In this document: piece after piece, positions 55,740 to 64,000 of the stretch | Position numbering within the stretch: the stretch's first letter is position 1 | How the letters are laid out: each line of letters starts with the position of its first letter | NCBI RefSeq assembly: GCF_001029445.1 | Contig: NZ_LDOT01000020.1 | Location: 62,001 to 126,000 of the forward strand | Length of the DNA stretch: 64,000 nucleotides | Origin: Photobacterium aquae | GTDB taxonomy: Bacteria; Pseudomonadota; Gammaproteobacteria; Enterobacterales; Vibrionaceae | Direction of reading: 5' to 3' | The notes under the pieces: model-generated | The model's database searches: none | Seen by the model: only the letters and a program-made list of their open reading frames with translations | What the model was told of the DNA's origin: nothing | Program-made: the position numbers and the translations under genes

Positions 55740-56525
55740 ATGACCGCAGTAATCAACCTGAAGAAAGTAGTATTCGGAACCCTGTTTAGCTTGGCTGCAT
55801 TAGGGGCGATGTCTGTACAGGCATCGGTAACGACGTCGCCTAAGCATCATTTGGCAACCACCCTCAATTATGTTGAGCTTGAAGCAGAGCAGGGCGATAA
55901 AAATATGCAGCTCTTTCTGGGGCGGGCTTATCTGGAAGGTACCAACGGTTTGAAGGCCGATCCGCTTAAGGGTATGTATTGGCTTGAGAAAGCGGCAGTG
56001 GATATGCCGGAGGTGAAAACCTTGATTGGCGATCTGTTCAAGGCCGGTGAAGTACTGCCGCGTGATTATACGCAGGCGATTAACTGGTATACCCAAGCTG
56101 CTAACGAAGGTGATGTGCCGGCGATGGTTGAGCTGGGGATGTATTATGCTTCTGGGGCCTCTGGCAACGAGGACTGTGGCAACGCGATTAAGTGGTTTAA
56201 CGAGGCGGCCAACGGAGGATCGCTAGAATCTAAGCGCAATTTGGTTTGGTTGTATGCGACTTGTCGTGATTCAAAAATGCGAGATGGCCACCGTGCGTTG
56301 AAATTAGCCAAGCAGGTTTTGAGCCGAAGCGGTACAGGTGATGCGGGTGATTACGATAATTTGGCGGCGGCTTATGCGGCTTGCGGCGAGTTCCGCCGCG
56401 CTATCGAGGCGCAGAAAACGGCCTTGGGCAAGCTTGATGACAATAGCAGCCAACGCTATGCCAAGTTTACCCAGCGTCTGAAGCTATACCAGCAAAACCA
56501 GACGATTTACAGTGCGTCACTGTAA
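55740..56525 (+). CDS. Periplasmic Sel1/TPR-repeat protein
   Basis: A 261-residue protein with a Sec signal peptide (hydrophobic core VVFGTLFSLAALGAMSV, cleavage after VQA). The mature part holds Sel1-like repeats: MQLFLGRAYLEGTNGLKADP, GMYWLEKAAVDMPEVKTLIG, AINWYTQAANEGDVPAMVELG and AIKWFNEAANGGSLESKRNL, then TPR-like helices. Two Cys pairs (EDCGN, YATCRD, YAACGE) could form disulfides. Such proteins act as adaptors in the envelope; the partner is unknown. Flanked by terminators on both sides, so monocistronic. Confidence 0.82.
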   Translation: MTAVINLKKVVFGTLFSLAALGAMSVQASVTTSPKHHLATTLNYVELEAEQGDKNMQLFLGRAYLEGTNGLKADPLKGMYWLEKAAVDMPEVKTLIGDLFKAGEVLPRDYTQAINWYTQAANEGDVPAMVELGMYYASGASGNEDCGNAIKWFNEAANGGSLESKRNLVWLYATCRDSKMRDGHRALKLAKQVLSRSGTGDAGDYDNLAAAYAACGEFRRAIEAQKTALGKLDDNSSQRYAKFTQRLKLYQQNQTIYSASL

Positions 56526-56545
56526 AGTACAATATAAGTGAATAT

Positions 56546-56573
56546 AAAGGGTGCCAATGGGCACCCTTTTTTT
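56546..56573 (+). terminator. Terminator of the Sel1-repeat gene
   Basis: AAAGGGTGCC (56546-56555) pairs with GGCACCCTTT around a short AATG turn and is followed by a T tract. Confidence 0.93.
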
Positions 56574-56737
56574 ATATTTAAATCATGCAATTACTTACCA
56601 TTAGTTTGTGCATGAGCCATTTCTTAGCAATTCTCAGTCCACTCCGCATCCTTAACTATACTTACCCTAATGTTGTTCGCATGGTCCAGCAGCAGTGTCG
56701 TGCATATGACGTCAACCATAACAATAGGATGTCAACA

Positions 56738-56911
56738 ATGAGTACACCTGAGCAAGTCGATGAAAAAGAAAGAGCTAAATATGAGTGGCGCTCGTTCTTG
56801 TTTATCACCATTTTTCTTTTTCCCATTCTCGCGGTCGCCATAGTCGGTGGCTATGGCTTTATTGTGTGGGCGATGCAGGTCTTTTTCCTTGGGCCTCCGG
56901 GTCATGGTTAG
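56738..56911 (+). CDS. torE: TorE/NapE-family small membrane protein
   Basis: A 57-residue single-pass membrane protein from the ATG at 56738 (MSTPEQVDEKERAKYEWRS), with AGGA at 8-9 bases upstream; longer starts reach into noncoding sequence. The helix FLFITIFLFPILAVAIVGGYGF and the ending VFFLGPPGHG are typical of NapE/TorE. TorE-type proteins accompany torC and torA in Vibrio, Shewanella and Photobacterium; their exact task is not established. First gene of torECA. Confidence 0.88.
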   Translation: MSTPEQVDEKERAKYEWRSFLFITIFLFPILAVAIVGGYGFIVWAMQVFFLGPPGHG

Positions 56912-57019
56912 ATCATGGAGTGCTTTCCCTGCCAGATCTCATAGGGGCGGAGCTGAATGGTAAGGGACTGAGGATTAGGCAGAGCCTTTGATTAGCTAAA
57001 GATGGAATAGGTTAGCACT

Positions 57020-58204
57020 ATGATGAGCTTTCTTAAGAAGCTGTGGGCGACATTCTGGCGTCCCGCAGTACATATTAGTTTGGGCGTATTGACCCTTGGC
57101 GGGTTTATCGCCGGTATTATTTTTTGGGGCGGATTTAATACAGCCCTCGAGATGACCAATACAGAGAAGTTTTGTATCGGCTGTCATGAGATGCGTGACA
57201 ATGTATACGAGGAACTTCAGCAAACGGTTCACTGGTCGAATCATTCAGGGGTCAGGGCGACGTGCCCAGATTGCCATGTCCCGCATAATTGGACCGATAA
57301 AATCGCTCGTAAGATGCAGGCAAGTAAGGAAGTGTTCGGGGCGATATTCGGTACCATTGATACCCGAGAGAAATTTCTTGCTAAACGAGCAGAGCTCGCC
57401 AATCACGAATGGGAGCGCTTTGCCGCTAACGGTTCGCTGGAGTGTAAGAGTTGCCATAACTACGACAGTATGAAGTGGGATGAAATGTCGGATTTGGCTC
57501 GTACCCAGATGAAACAGGCCGCCGCGCGTGACCAGAGCTGTTTGGATTGCCATAAGGGGATAGCCCACCAGTTGCCGGAAAATATGCAGCTATCGGGTGG
57601 TATGGTTCAGCAACTGGTTCAGCAGTCTAAGCAAACCAAATTTGAAGCGGGCAATGACTACTACAGCGTTCGTTACCTGCCAATGTTCGAGGACGAGGCC
57701 CTCACCACCGATGGTGGTCAGCTCAATCCCGCATCGGAAGTCAAAGTGATTAAGGTGGCTGATAATGCCATTCAGGTTGAGCTGTCGGGTTGGCGTAAAA
57801 CCAAAGGGTTTGGTCGGGTGATCAATGAGGACTTTGGCCTGAATATCCCAACTGCGGCATTGAGCAAGGATGCCGCTTTGAGCGAAACCTTGGTCGAGAA
57901 ATTTGAAGAGAAGGAAGATCCTTTGACAGGTTTGGGCTGGCAGAAGGTGACGGTGAAATTGTGGATGCCTAAGGATTCGCTGCTCGATAACATCGATGCA
58001 ATTTGGGCTGAAGCCAAACCGGCTTATACCAATAACTGTTCGGTGTGCCATACCCAACCGGCTGAAAACCATTTTGATGCCAATACTTGGCCGGGGATGT
58101 TCAAAGGGATGCTGGCATTCGTTAATTTGGATCATGACAGCGAAGCGCTGGTTTTGAAATATCTTCAGAAGCATTCATCTGATTTTTCTGATGCTGGCCA
58201 CTAA
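57020..58204 (+). CDS. torC: Pentahaem c-type cytochrome TorC
   Basis: Membrane-anchored cytochrome that passes electrons from the menaquinol pool to TorA. The 394-residue product has an N-terminal anchor (about 18-38, VHISLGVLTLGGFIAGIIFW) and five CxxCH haem sites: CIGCH, CPDCH, CKSCH and CLDCH in the NapC/NirT-like N-terminal half, and CSVCH in the C-terminal domain near residue 340. That layout is exactly TorC, as opposed to tetrahaem NapC. Adjacent ATGs at 57020 and 57023 are both possible. Ends 27 bases before torA. Confidence 0.95.
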   Translation: MMSFLKKLWATFWRPAVHISLGVLTLGGFIAGIIFWGGFNTALEMTNTEKFCIGCHEMRDNVYEELQQTVHWSNHSGVRATCPDCHVPHNWTDKIARKMQASKEVFGAIFGTIDTREKFLAKRAELANHEWERFAANGSLECKSCHNYDSMKWDEMSDLARTQMKQAAARDQSCLDCHKGIAHQLPENMQLSGGMVQQLVQQSKQTKFEAGNDYYSVRYLPMFEDEALTTDGGQLNPASEVKVIKVADNAIQVELSGWRKTKGFGRVINEDFGLNIPTAALSKDAALSETLVEKFEEKEDPLTGLGWQKVTVKLWMPKDSLLDNIDAIWAEAKPAYTNNCSVCHTQPAENHFDANTWPGMFKGMLAFVNLDHDSEALVLKYLQKHSSDFSDAGH

Positions 58205-58231
58205 TAGATAGAAGCGAAGTGAGGTAACAGT

Positions 58232-60724
58232 ATGTCTCTGAGTCGACGTCGATTTTTACAAGGGCTGGCAACAACCAGTGCAGTGGCTGCCATTGGCCCC
58301 AGTTTATTGACTGCCGCGGCCCATGCAGCCGAAGAGGCAACATCGCCCTATTCGGCGGATGGGGTGTGGAAAGTCACGGGTTCGCATTGGGGGGCGTTCA
58401 GAGCCCGGATCTATAACGGTAAAGTGCAGGAGATCAAGCCGCTGGATCGTGACAAGTACCCGACAGATATGCTCAATGGTATCAAGGGGATCATCTATAA
58501 CCCGTCACGGGTCCGTTACCCAATGGTGCGGCTGGATTGGCTGAAAAAGCACAAATATAGCGGAGATACCCGTGGTAGCAACCGTTTCATCCGGGTAACT
58601 TGGGATGAAGCGCTGGACTTGTTCTACAACGAGCTGGAGCGGGTGCAGAAAGAGTATGGCCCTTCGGCGCTGTATGCTGGCATGACCGGCTGGCGGATGA
58701 CCGGTCAGTTTCAGAGTTGTACCAGCCATATGCAGCGTGCGGTTGGGATGCACGGTAATTTTATCACCAAAATCGGTGACTACTCGACCGGAGCGGGGCA
58801 AACCATTCTGCCCTATGTGCTGGGGTCGACCGAAGTTTATGCCCAGGGGACGTCTTGGCCGTTGATCTTGGAGCATACCGATACCGTGGTGTTCTGGGCC
58901 AATGACCCACTCAAGAATACTCAGGTTGGCTGGCAGTGCGAAACCCATGACTCTTATGAATATTATGAGCAGTTGAAGGAGAAGGTGGCCAAGAAAGGGA
59001 TCAAGGTGATCTGCGTTGATCCGGTAAAATCCAAAACTCAGAATTACCTGCAATGTGATCATCGCTACGTTAACCCGCAAACCGATGTGCCGTTCATGTT
59101 GGCTATCGCTCATACCTTGTATAACGAAAAACTCTACGACAAAGAATTTATTGATACCTATGCATTGGGTTTTGATGAATTCATTCCGTATGTATTGGGT
59201 AAGGCGGAAGACAAAACTGAGAAGTCTCCGGAATGGGCAGAGCCTATTTGCGGGGTGAAAGCCGATGAGATTAGGGAATTTGCCCGCCTGTTGGCCAAGG
59301 GGCGTACTCAGCTGATTTTTGGTTGGGCGGTACAGCGCCAGCAGCACGGTGAGCAACCTTATTGGATGGGGGCCGTTTTGGCGACAATGCTGGGCAAAAT
59401 CGGTCTGCCGGGTGGTGGTATTTCATATTCCCACCATTACAGCGGGGTGGGGATACCGCCGACGGGGGCGTCTGGGCCGGGCGGGTTCCCGCGTAATGTT
59501 GATGAAGGGCAAAAACCGAAGTGGGACAGCACGGATTTCAAGGGCTATAGCAAAACTATACCCGTGGCGCGCTGGATAGATGCGATTCATGAACCGGGTA
59601 AGGAAATCAATTACAACGGTAATAAGGTTAAGCTTCCGGATATCAAGATGCTGGTGGTTAGCGGATGCAACCCTTGGCACCATCATCAGGACCGCAACCG
59701 GATGAAAAAGGCGTTCCAGAAATTGCAGACAGTCGTCACTATTGATTTTGCCTGGACGGCGACTTGCCGTTTTTCTGATATCGTCCTTCCTGCATGTACT
59801 CAGTTTGAGCGAAACGATATTGACTTGTACGGTGCCTATTCGGGTAGTGGTTTGTTGGCGATGCACAAGTTGGTCGATCCGCTTTATCAGTCGCGGACTG
59901 ATTTCGACATTTTTACGGATTTTTGCCGTCGCTTTGATCGCCAGAAAGAATATACCCGGGGTATGGGCGAGATGGAGTGGATCAAGAGCCTGTATGAAGA
60001 TTGCCGTGAAGCGAATAAAGATAGCTTTAAGATGCCGCCGTTTGAGGAGTTTTGGGCTCAGGATCAGGCTGGCTGGGTGAATTTCGGTGAAGGCAAGGAC
60101 TATGTGGCTCATGCGAAATTCCGTGAAGACCCTGAAATCAATCCATTAGGGACACCATCAGGGTTTATCGAGGTATTTAGTCGTAAGATTGCCGGTTACA
60201 AGTATGATCACTGCCAGGGGCATCCGATGTGGTTTGAAAAAGCCGAGCGTTCCCATGGTGGGCCGGGGTCGGATAAGTTCCCACTCTGGCTGCAGTCCTG
60301 TCACCCTGATCAGCGTTTGCATTCGCAGATGTGTGAATCGGATGAATACCGAGCCACGTATACTGTTCAGGATCGCGAACCGGTGTATATCAGTCCGGAG
60401 GATGCTAAGTCGCGCGGGATCAAAGACGGTGATTTGGTGCGGGTTTTCAACGATCGCGGGCAGTTGCTGGCCGGTGCGGTGGTGTCTGACAATTATCCGC
60501 TAGGCGTGATCCGAATCTATGAGGGTGCGTGGTACGGACCGCTTAACGAGAAAGTTGGCTCTATCGATACCTATGGCGATCCCAATACGGTGACGATGGA
60601 TATAGGTACATCTGAGCTGGCGCAGGCGACAAGTGCCAATACGGTTGTGGTGCAAATGGAGAAATATACTGGCGAAGTGCCGCCGGTTACGTCCTTTGGT
60701 GGGCCGATAGAGATAGACAGTTAG
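58232..60724 (+). CDS. torA: Trimethylamine-N-oxide reductase, molybdopterin catalytic subunit
   Basis: Periplasmic molybdoenzyme that reduces TMAO to trimethylamine as terminal step of anaerobic respiration. The 830-residue product begins with a twin-arginine signal ([20 protein letters not shown]). The mature chain has DMSO-reductase-family blocks: [21 protein letters not shown] in pattern at the start, [27 protein letters not shown] and the C-terminal [14 protein letters not shown] segment ([11 protein letters not shown]) found in TorA/BisC. GAGG precedes the ATG. The chaperone gene torD does not follow within the window. Confidence 0.95.
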   Translation: MSLSRRRFLQGLATTSAVAAIGPSLLTAAAHAAEEATSPYSADGVWKVTGSHWGAFRARIYNGKVQEIKPLDRDKYPTDMLNGIKGIIYNPSRVRYPMVRLDWLKKHKYSGDTRGSNRFIRVTWDEALDLFYNELERVQKEYGPSALYAGMTGWRMTGQFQSCTSHMQRAVGMHGNFITKIGDYSTGAGQTILPYVLGSTEVYAQGTSWPLILEHTDTVVFWANDPLKNTQVGWQCETHDSYEYYEQLKEKVAKKGIKVICVDPVKSKTQNYLQCDHRYVNPQTDVPFMLAIAHTLYNEKLYDKEFIDTYALGFDEFIPYVLGKAEDKTEKSPEWAEPICGVKADEIREFARLLAKGRTQLIFGWAVQRQQHGEQPYWMGAVLATMLGKIGLPGGGISYSHHYSGVGIPPTGASGPGGFPRNVDEGQKPKWDSTDFKGYSKTIPVARWIDAIHEPGKEINYNGNKVKLPDIKMLVVSGCNPWHHHQDRNRMKKAFQKLQTVVTIDFAWTATCRFSDIVLPACTQFERNDIDLYGAYSGSGLLAMHKLVDPLYQSRTDFDIFTDFCRRFDRQKEYTRGMGEMEWIKSLYEDCREANKDSFKMPPFEEFWAQDQAGWVNFGEGKDYVAHAKFREDPEINPLGTPSGFIEVFSRKIAGYKYDHCQGHPMWFEKAERSHGGPGSDKFPLWLQSCHPDQRLHSQMCESDEYRATYTVQDREPVYISPEDAKSRGIKDGDLVRVFNDRGQLLAGAVVSDNYPLGVIRIYEGAWYGPLNEKVGSIDTYGDPNTVTMDIGTSELAQATSANTVVVQMEKYTGEVPPVTSFGGPIEIDS

Positions 60725-61094
60725 TGGTAATTTGATTCATCAAAGTGTGTTGTGTAACAGAGGGCGAATGAGCCCTCTGTCACTAACATTGAGAGATATT
60801 GAAGGTATCTATAGGCGTACCTCTTCCCAAAAAGAGTAAACTATTCGCTTGATTCTTTCTTTTTCCAGTTGTTGGATGACGTTCTCGCAATTGTATTGTC
60901 GTGACAATTGCCACGACGATTCAGATTTGAGCCAAGTTGTGAGGTGACAAAAACTTATCCCGATCATGGTGGGTTTACGGTCTTGTCTGATCTGAATCTT
61001 GAATTCAGAGAATAAGATATTTATATCGGAAATTTTTGAGCAAGCCACTAATATACGTTTATAGTTTTCCTCAATTGTTTTGCCGAATGTCATT
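60725..61094. other. Region between torA and the truncated haemoglobin gene
   Basis: 370 bases downstream of torA. Most of it is covered by a minus-strand ORF of uncertain reality (listed separately). No perfect terminator is seen after torA. The promoter of the haemoglobin gene must lie here. Confidence 0.45.
60809..61093 (-). CDS. Possible small protein, head-to-head with the haemoglobin gene
   Basis: A 94-residue frame starting MTFGKTIEENYKRILVACSK, rich in Lys, Glu, Ile and Ser, with a composition like real protein rather than a shadow frame. AAGG lies 7 bases before its ATG on the minus strand. No domain is recognised. Its start is one base from the proposed start of the plus-strand haemoglobin gene, so each promoter would lie inside the other gene, which is unusual. 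Either one start is wrong or this frame is not expressed. Confidence 0.45.
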   Translation of the reverse strand: MTFGKTIEENYKRILVACSKISDINILFSEFKIQIRQDRKPTMIGISFCHLTTWLKSESSWQLSRQYNCENVIQQLEKERIKRIVYSFWEEVRL

Positions 61095-61535
61095 ATGAAG
61101 CCTTACCGCGCCAACGAACATACTATTGAACCCCGAACTGCTCCGAATTTTAATGAGGGTGATACCGCATTTATTGCCGCAGGTGGTGAATCGGGGGTAC
61201 GGCAGTTGGTTGAGTCCTTTTATGCCATGATGGATGCCTTGCCCGAAGCGGCTGAATTAAGGGCGATGCATGCCGATGACCTTAGCGAGTCGATAGAAAA
61301 ACTCACCACCTTCTTGATTGGCTGGTTGGGTGGGCCGTCGCGTTACAGCGAAAAGTATGGGGCGATGAATTTGCCCGGAGCTCATCGTCACGTATCGATT
61401 GGAATGGCAGAAAAGAACGCGTGGCTGCTTTGTATGGAAAAAGCGCTGGCAGAGCAAGGTTATGATGACTTGTTCCAGCGCCATGTGATGGTGCAATTGG
61501 CGTTCCCTGCTGAAATGTGCCGCAATCGCCAGTGA
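61095..61535 (+). CDS. Group II truncated haemoglobin (trHbO-like)
   Basis: A 146-residue cytoplasmic haem protein of the 2/2 globin family. Features are GGESGVRQLVESFYAMMD at helix B, FLIGWLGGPSRYSEKYG in the E-F region, and AHRHVSIGMAEKNAWLLCM, where the His before VSIG is the likely proximal haem ligand and the Trp in NAWLL the group II G8 Trp. Relatives bind oxygen and NO and are linked to oxidative or nitrosative stress. The ATG at 61095 is the first in frame; the TTG at 61080 is an alternative. A strong terminator follows. Confidence 0.88.
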   Translation: MKPYRANEHTIEPRTAPNFNEGDTAFIAAGGESGVRQLVESFYAMMDALPEAAELRAMHADDLSESIEKLTTFLIGWLGGPSRYSEKYGAMNLPGAHRHVSIGMAEKNAWLLCMEKALAEQGYDDLFQRHVMVQLAFPAEMCRNRQ

Positions 61536-61582
61536 CAAGGTTAGCGATAGGGTCTGTGCCTAGCGATAGGACTGAACAAAAA

Positions 61583-61618
61583 AGAGGAGGCTTCATTACG
61601 GAGCCTCCTCTTTTTTTG
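61583..61618. terminator. Bidirectional terminator between haemoglobin and LysR genes
   Basis: AGAGGAGGCT (61583-61592) pairs with AGCCTCCTCT (61602-61611), flanked by A6 and T7 runs. It separates convergent genes. Confidence 0.93.
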
Positions 61619-61644
61619 CTTGGCAGTTTGGGGCTGGAAGCTGG

Positions 61645-62553
61645 CTAGAAACGTTCTTTGATGGCCAGATACCGTTCCCGGATATGCTCAATAAGGGCCT
61701 GAGTACGCCTTGGCGGCTGTTTGGTGTAGGGGTAGACCGCATAAATTCCGACGACTTTGCCAGCATGTTCTGGTAGCACTTCGACCAGTTTTCCGGCTTG
61801 GAGCTCGTCGTAGACAAGGCAGGTTGGCAAATAGGCAATACCGTTGCCCGCCAGAGTGGCTTTTTTTAGCGCGATGGCGTTGTCGGCCGAAAAGTTACCG
61901 GAGACTTTGAGGGTATAGGTCTCGTTGGTATGGCGTAGGAATAACCAGTCGAAAGGCCCTGTGCTTTGCTGGGTATAGCCGAGACAATTGTGGCGCAGAA
62001 GGGCACGGGGAGTTTGGGGGCAGCCATGCTTTTCTAGGTAATCCGGTGTTGCGCAGATCACCCAGCGCGAATTGAAGATGTGGCGGGCGATGAGGCTGGA
62101 GTCTTCTAAAAATCCGGTTCGAATGACTAAGTCGTAGTGATCGGCAACCAGATCGACAAAGTGGTTATCCATCGACATTTCGATATTCAACCCCGGGTGT
62201 TTCTGGCAGAAGTCGGACAGTGCGTCAGCCAGAAGCAACTCTCCTGAGATGGTTGGCACGGAGACGCGCATAGTGCCAGAGAGCACCTCGTTATAGCTGC
62301 TGACGGCATCGAAGGCAGATTGGGCGGCCTGCTGGATGTCTCGCGCGCGGTGGTAGAGCATGGTGCCGGGCTCGGTCAGGGTCAGCTTGCGGGTGGTCCG
62401 GTAGATAAGCTGTACCCCGAGTTGTTGCTCGAGCTTGCTGATGCGCTTGCTGACGACAGATTTGGTGATTTTGTTGATCTCGGCCACTTTGCTAAATGAG
62501 CCGTGGTCAATGATTTGGGTAAACAGAACAAGATCGTCAATATGCGGCGTCAT
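61645..62553 (-). CDS. LysR-family transcriptional regulator
   Basis: A 302-residue regulator with the LysR winged helix-turn-helix at residues about 5-65 (FTQIIDHGSFSKVAEINKITKSVVSKRISKLE in pattern) and a C-terminal effector-binding domain of the periplasmic-binding-protein fold (SGTMRVSVPTISGELLLADAL onward). It belongs to the large CrgA/AaeR/DmlR-like branch that has the GxLRVSxP opening. Effector and targets are unknown. It lies 3' of the lutBC genes in the same orientation and could regulate them, but the hairpin at 62673 separates them. Confidence 0.92.
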   Translation of the reverse strand: MTPHIDDLVLFTQIIDHGSFSKVAEINKITKSVVSKRISKLEQQLGVQLIYRTTRKLTLTEPGTMLYHRARDIQQAAQSAFDAVSSYNEVLSGTMRVSVPTISGELLLADALSDFCQKHPGLNIEMSMDNHFVDLVADHYDLVIRTGFLEDSSLIARHIFNSRWVICATPDYLEKHGCPQTPRALLRHNCLGYTQQSTGPFDWLFLRHTNETYTLKVSGNFSADNAIALKKATLAGNGIAYLPTCLVYDELQAGKLVEVLPEHAGKVVGIYAVYPYTKQPPRRTQALIEHIRERYLAIKERF

Positions 62554-62672
62554 AACTTCAAAATGGGTTGGTGAGTATAGGGATATTATACCCGACTAAT
62601 CTCAATATGCAGGATCTGCACGAGACCGGTATCTTAAGGTTGCTGGGAGATATCGAGTATAGCGTCTAAGAG

Positions 62673-62698
62673 AAAGCCACCCTGAGAGGGGTGGCTTT
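62673..62698 (-). terminator. Terminator-like hairpin after lutC
   Basis: AAAGCCACCC (62673-62682) and GGGTGGCTTT (62689-62698) form a perfect 10-bp stem with a six-base loop, 48 bases beyond the lutC stop on the minus strand; the following CTCTTAG is only weakly T-rich. Confidence 0.7.
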
Positions 62699-62745
62699 GG
62701 ATTATTTAAGTCAAGCTTAAACCTGACGGAGTACCTTGTGGTCGT

Positions 62746-63492
62746 TTACAGATCGTCGATGATCACGTACGTGGCATAGATAGGGCCGTGTACACCAACA
62801 ACCTTAATCAGCTCGATATCGGCCGTAGAGCTTGGGCCAGAGATAAAGTTGACGCAAGACGGCACGCGCTGGCCTTGCTTAGCCATCTCATGAAGCTTGG
62901 CTGTCGCTTGGGTGAGGCGGGCAACCAGTGCGCTTTTCGGCACGACAAAAACAGATGCTTCAGGCAGCAAGCTGATGGCTCGTCCTTGGGCCACTTGGCT
63001 ATAGAGCACCATAGTACCGGATTCGGCCAGCGCCTGTTCGGCATAGACAATACCGACTTTGGCGCGTTCAGCGATCTCAATGTTCGGGCCGACGCCAAGA
63101 TCCGTATTCCAAACGTGGACAACGTGTTCTGGTGTATCGAGTGCCTCGGGATCAAACAGGGCAAGCAGGCGCGGATCGGCTGAGACCAATGTTTCTGCCG
63201 GAGCTTTGATGCTGCTGTTCTCTTCGGCATCGCTGTGGCAGTAGCTGTCACAGATTTCGCGCAGGGTCAGGCTAAGGCTGTCTTTGGTGGTGACAACCGC
63301 TTGTGCGCCCAGTGCGGTATTGGCGTAATCAACCAAGACGGTTTTGAGTTGGTCTTGATCGAAGTCGGCCATTACCTCAAGGTGGCGTCGGGTTGACAGG
63401 GCTGGACGCTCGACGGCTGTGGTGTTGCGCTCACGGCCTAGCTTGGCCGCGATATTGTCAAGGAAGCTATCACGGTTGATGATCTGGCTCAT
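62746..63492 (-). CDS. lutC: L-lactate utilisation protein LutC
   Basis: Subunit of the LutABC (YkgEFG) complex, which oxidises L-lactate to pyruvate. The 248-residue product is a LUD-domain protein: ALGAQAVVTTKDSLSL in the first half, KVGIVYAEQALAESGTMVL, and the ending ISGPSSTADIELIKVVGVHGP, the last being a strong family signature. I use the ATG at 63492 (MSQIINRDSFLDNIAAKLG); the longer frame runs through lutB. It starts 2 bases after the lutB stop, so the two are co-transcribed. Confidence 0.93.
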   Translation of the reverse strand: MSQIINRDSFLDNIAAKLGRERNTTAVERPALSTRRHLEVMADFDQDQLKTVLVDYANTALGAQAVVTTKDSLSLTLREICDSYCHSDAEENSSIKAPAETLVSADPRLLALFDPEALDTPEHVVHVWNTDLGVGPNIEIAERAKVGIVYAEQALAESGTMVLYSQVAQGRAISLLPEASVFVVPKSALVARLTQATAKLHEMAKQGQRVPSCVNFISGPSSTADIELIKVVGVHGPIYATYVIIDDL

Positions 63493-63494
63493 GA

Positions 63495-64000
63495 TTACGA
63501 CTCCTGCTTTTTGTTTCTTTGTTTGAACCAGCTGCGGAATGACTGGCCGTCCGGTTGTGGTAGATCCCGGGCTTCGGTCCATTCGCTGATAGCCCCTGCG
63601 GAAATTGGCATTTTGCCGTTCTTGATCAGTTTGCCTGCGACACTTGCACCGATTTTCACACCTGCGTCCCATAGCATAGGGTGGGCATTGAGGACGGTGA
63701 ATGCTTTCACTGATGCGCGCTCGGCCAGCGGTGTCAGGCCCTGCTCGGCGATTTTCTGACGGTGTTTGAGGAGTAGGTCAGACAGCGGGATCTTAACCGG
63801 GCATACATCATGGCAGGCGCGGCAAAGGCTGCAGGCATACGGCAGATCTTTGAAATCATCATAGCCGCCAAGCAGCGGGGATAATACGGCACCAATCGGG
63901 CCGGAATAGATGGAGCCGTAAGAGTGGCCACCGATATGGCGGTAGGCTGGGCAGGTATTGATACAAGCCGCGCAACGAACGCAGCGCAGGATGTCTCGGA
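63495..64000 (-). CDS. lutB: L-lactate utilisation iron-sulfur protein LutB (3' part)
   Basis: Partial gene: it continues beyond the right edge of the window, and about 168 C-terminal residues are visible. Near the edge is one ferredoxin-type cluster, CVRCAACINTCPAYRHIGG, followed by HSYGSIYSGPIGAVLSPLLG and the second cluster CSLCRACHDVCPVKI, then the LutB C-terminal domain ending WFKQRNKKQES. LutB carries two [4Fe-4S] clusters in the L-lactate dehydrogenase complex. The missing lutA is expected farther right. Confidence 0.9.
   Translation of the reverse strand, partial: RDILRCVRCAACINTCPAYRHIGGHSYGSIYSGPIGAVLSPLLGGYDDFKDLPYACSLCRACHDVCPVKIPLSDLLLKHRQKIAEQGLTPLAERASVKAFTVLNAHPMLWDAGVKIGASVAGKLIKNGKMPISAGAISEWTEARDLPQPDGQSFRSWFKQRNKKQES

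Noticed and set aside
1..64000. tRNA, rRNA, CRISPR array, prophage or transposon
   Set aside because: No tRNA-like cloverleaf, regular spacer array, integrase, transposase or phage structural gene was recognised anywhere in the window. The 66-base periodicity at 18176-18637 is protein-coding repeat, not CRISPR.

Overview
The window looks like chromosomal DNA of a marine gammaproteobacterium of the family Vibrionaceae (Photobacterium, Grimontia or Vibrio-like). The support is conserved gene order rather than a database search: csiV-mfd-PilZ gene-lolCDE-DUF2062-comEC-msbA-lpxK-ycaR-kdsB, elyC/cmoM-mukFEB, hinT-ycfL-lpoB-thiK, and a torECA respiratory operon. MukBEF, LpoB and CsiV together fit Vibrionaceae. 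I cannot name the species from sequence alone. No rRNA, tRNA, CRISPR array, transposase or integrase is visible.

Layout. 0-3.7 kb: class I fumarase, then a WGR-domain/beta-propeller gene followed by a heptanucleotide microsatellite. 3.7-8.9 kb: a three-gene RND efflux operon with two different lipoprotein adaptors and one pump (VexIJK/TriABC-like). 9.0-12.3 kb: pyrC and a chemoreceptor, both on the minus strand. 12.6-16.4 kb: hinT and an envelope operon (COG3014-type lipoprotein, ycfL, lpoB, thiK). 16.5-24.3 kb: an accessory stretch, AT-rich in its middle. It holds a TetR-GNAT operon with a palindromic operator, a BspA-like leucine-rich-repeat gene, a coupled two-gene module of unknown membrane-associated proteins (one with a TerB-like segment and a glycine-rich hydrophobic hairpin), a TrmY-like RNA methyltransferase gene, and several short dispersed repeats. 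24.3-27.6 kb: a DUF6279-type lipoprotein, ycfP, and ndh behind a promoter with two FNR-like boxes.

27.6-33.8 kb (minus strand): FKBP isomerase, a RimJ/RimL-type acetyltransferase, csiV, mfd, and a PilZ-related gene. 33.9-44.0 kb (plus strand, except the DUF2062 gene): lipoprotein release (LolCDE), DNA uptake (ComEC), lipid A transport and synthesis (MsbA, LpxK), and KDO activation (KdsB). 44.2-46.7 kb: cystine transporter and ElyC on the minus strand. 46.9-54.2 kb: cmoM-mukF-mukE-mukB, joined by stop/start overlaps, encoding a tRNA methyltransferase and the MukBEF condensin. 54.4-56.5 kb: a DUF4382-like lipoprotein and a periplasmic Sel1-repeat protein. 56.7-60.7 kb: torE-torC-torA for anaerobic TMAO respiration, without torD in view. 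60.8-64.0 kb: a small unknown ORF, a truncated haemoglobin, a LysR regulator, and lutC plus the 3' end of lutB (L-lactate oxidation).

Most of the window is housekeeping envelope, chromosome and respiration genes. The least explained part is 16.5-24.2 kb, and the strongest candidate there for an undescribed system is the two-gene module at 19523-22677. Its function is unknown, and calling it a defence or stress system would be inference from architecture only.
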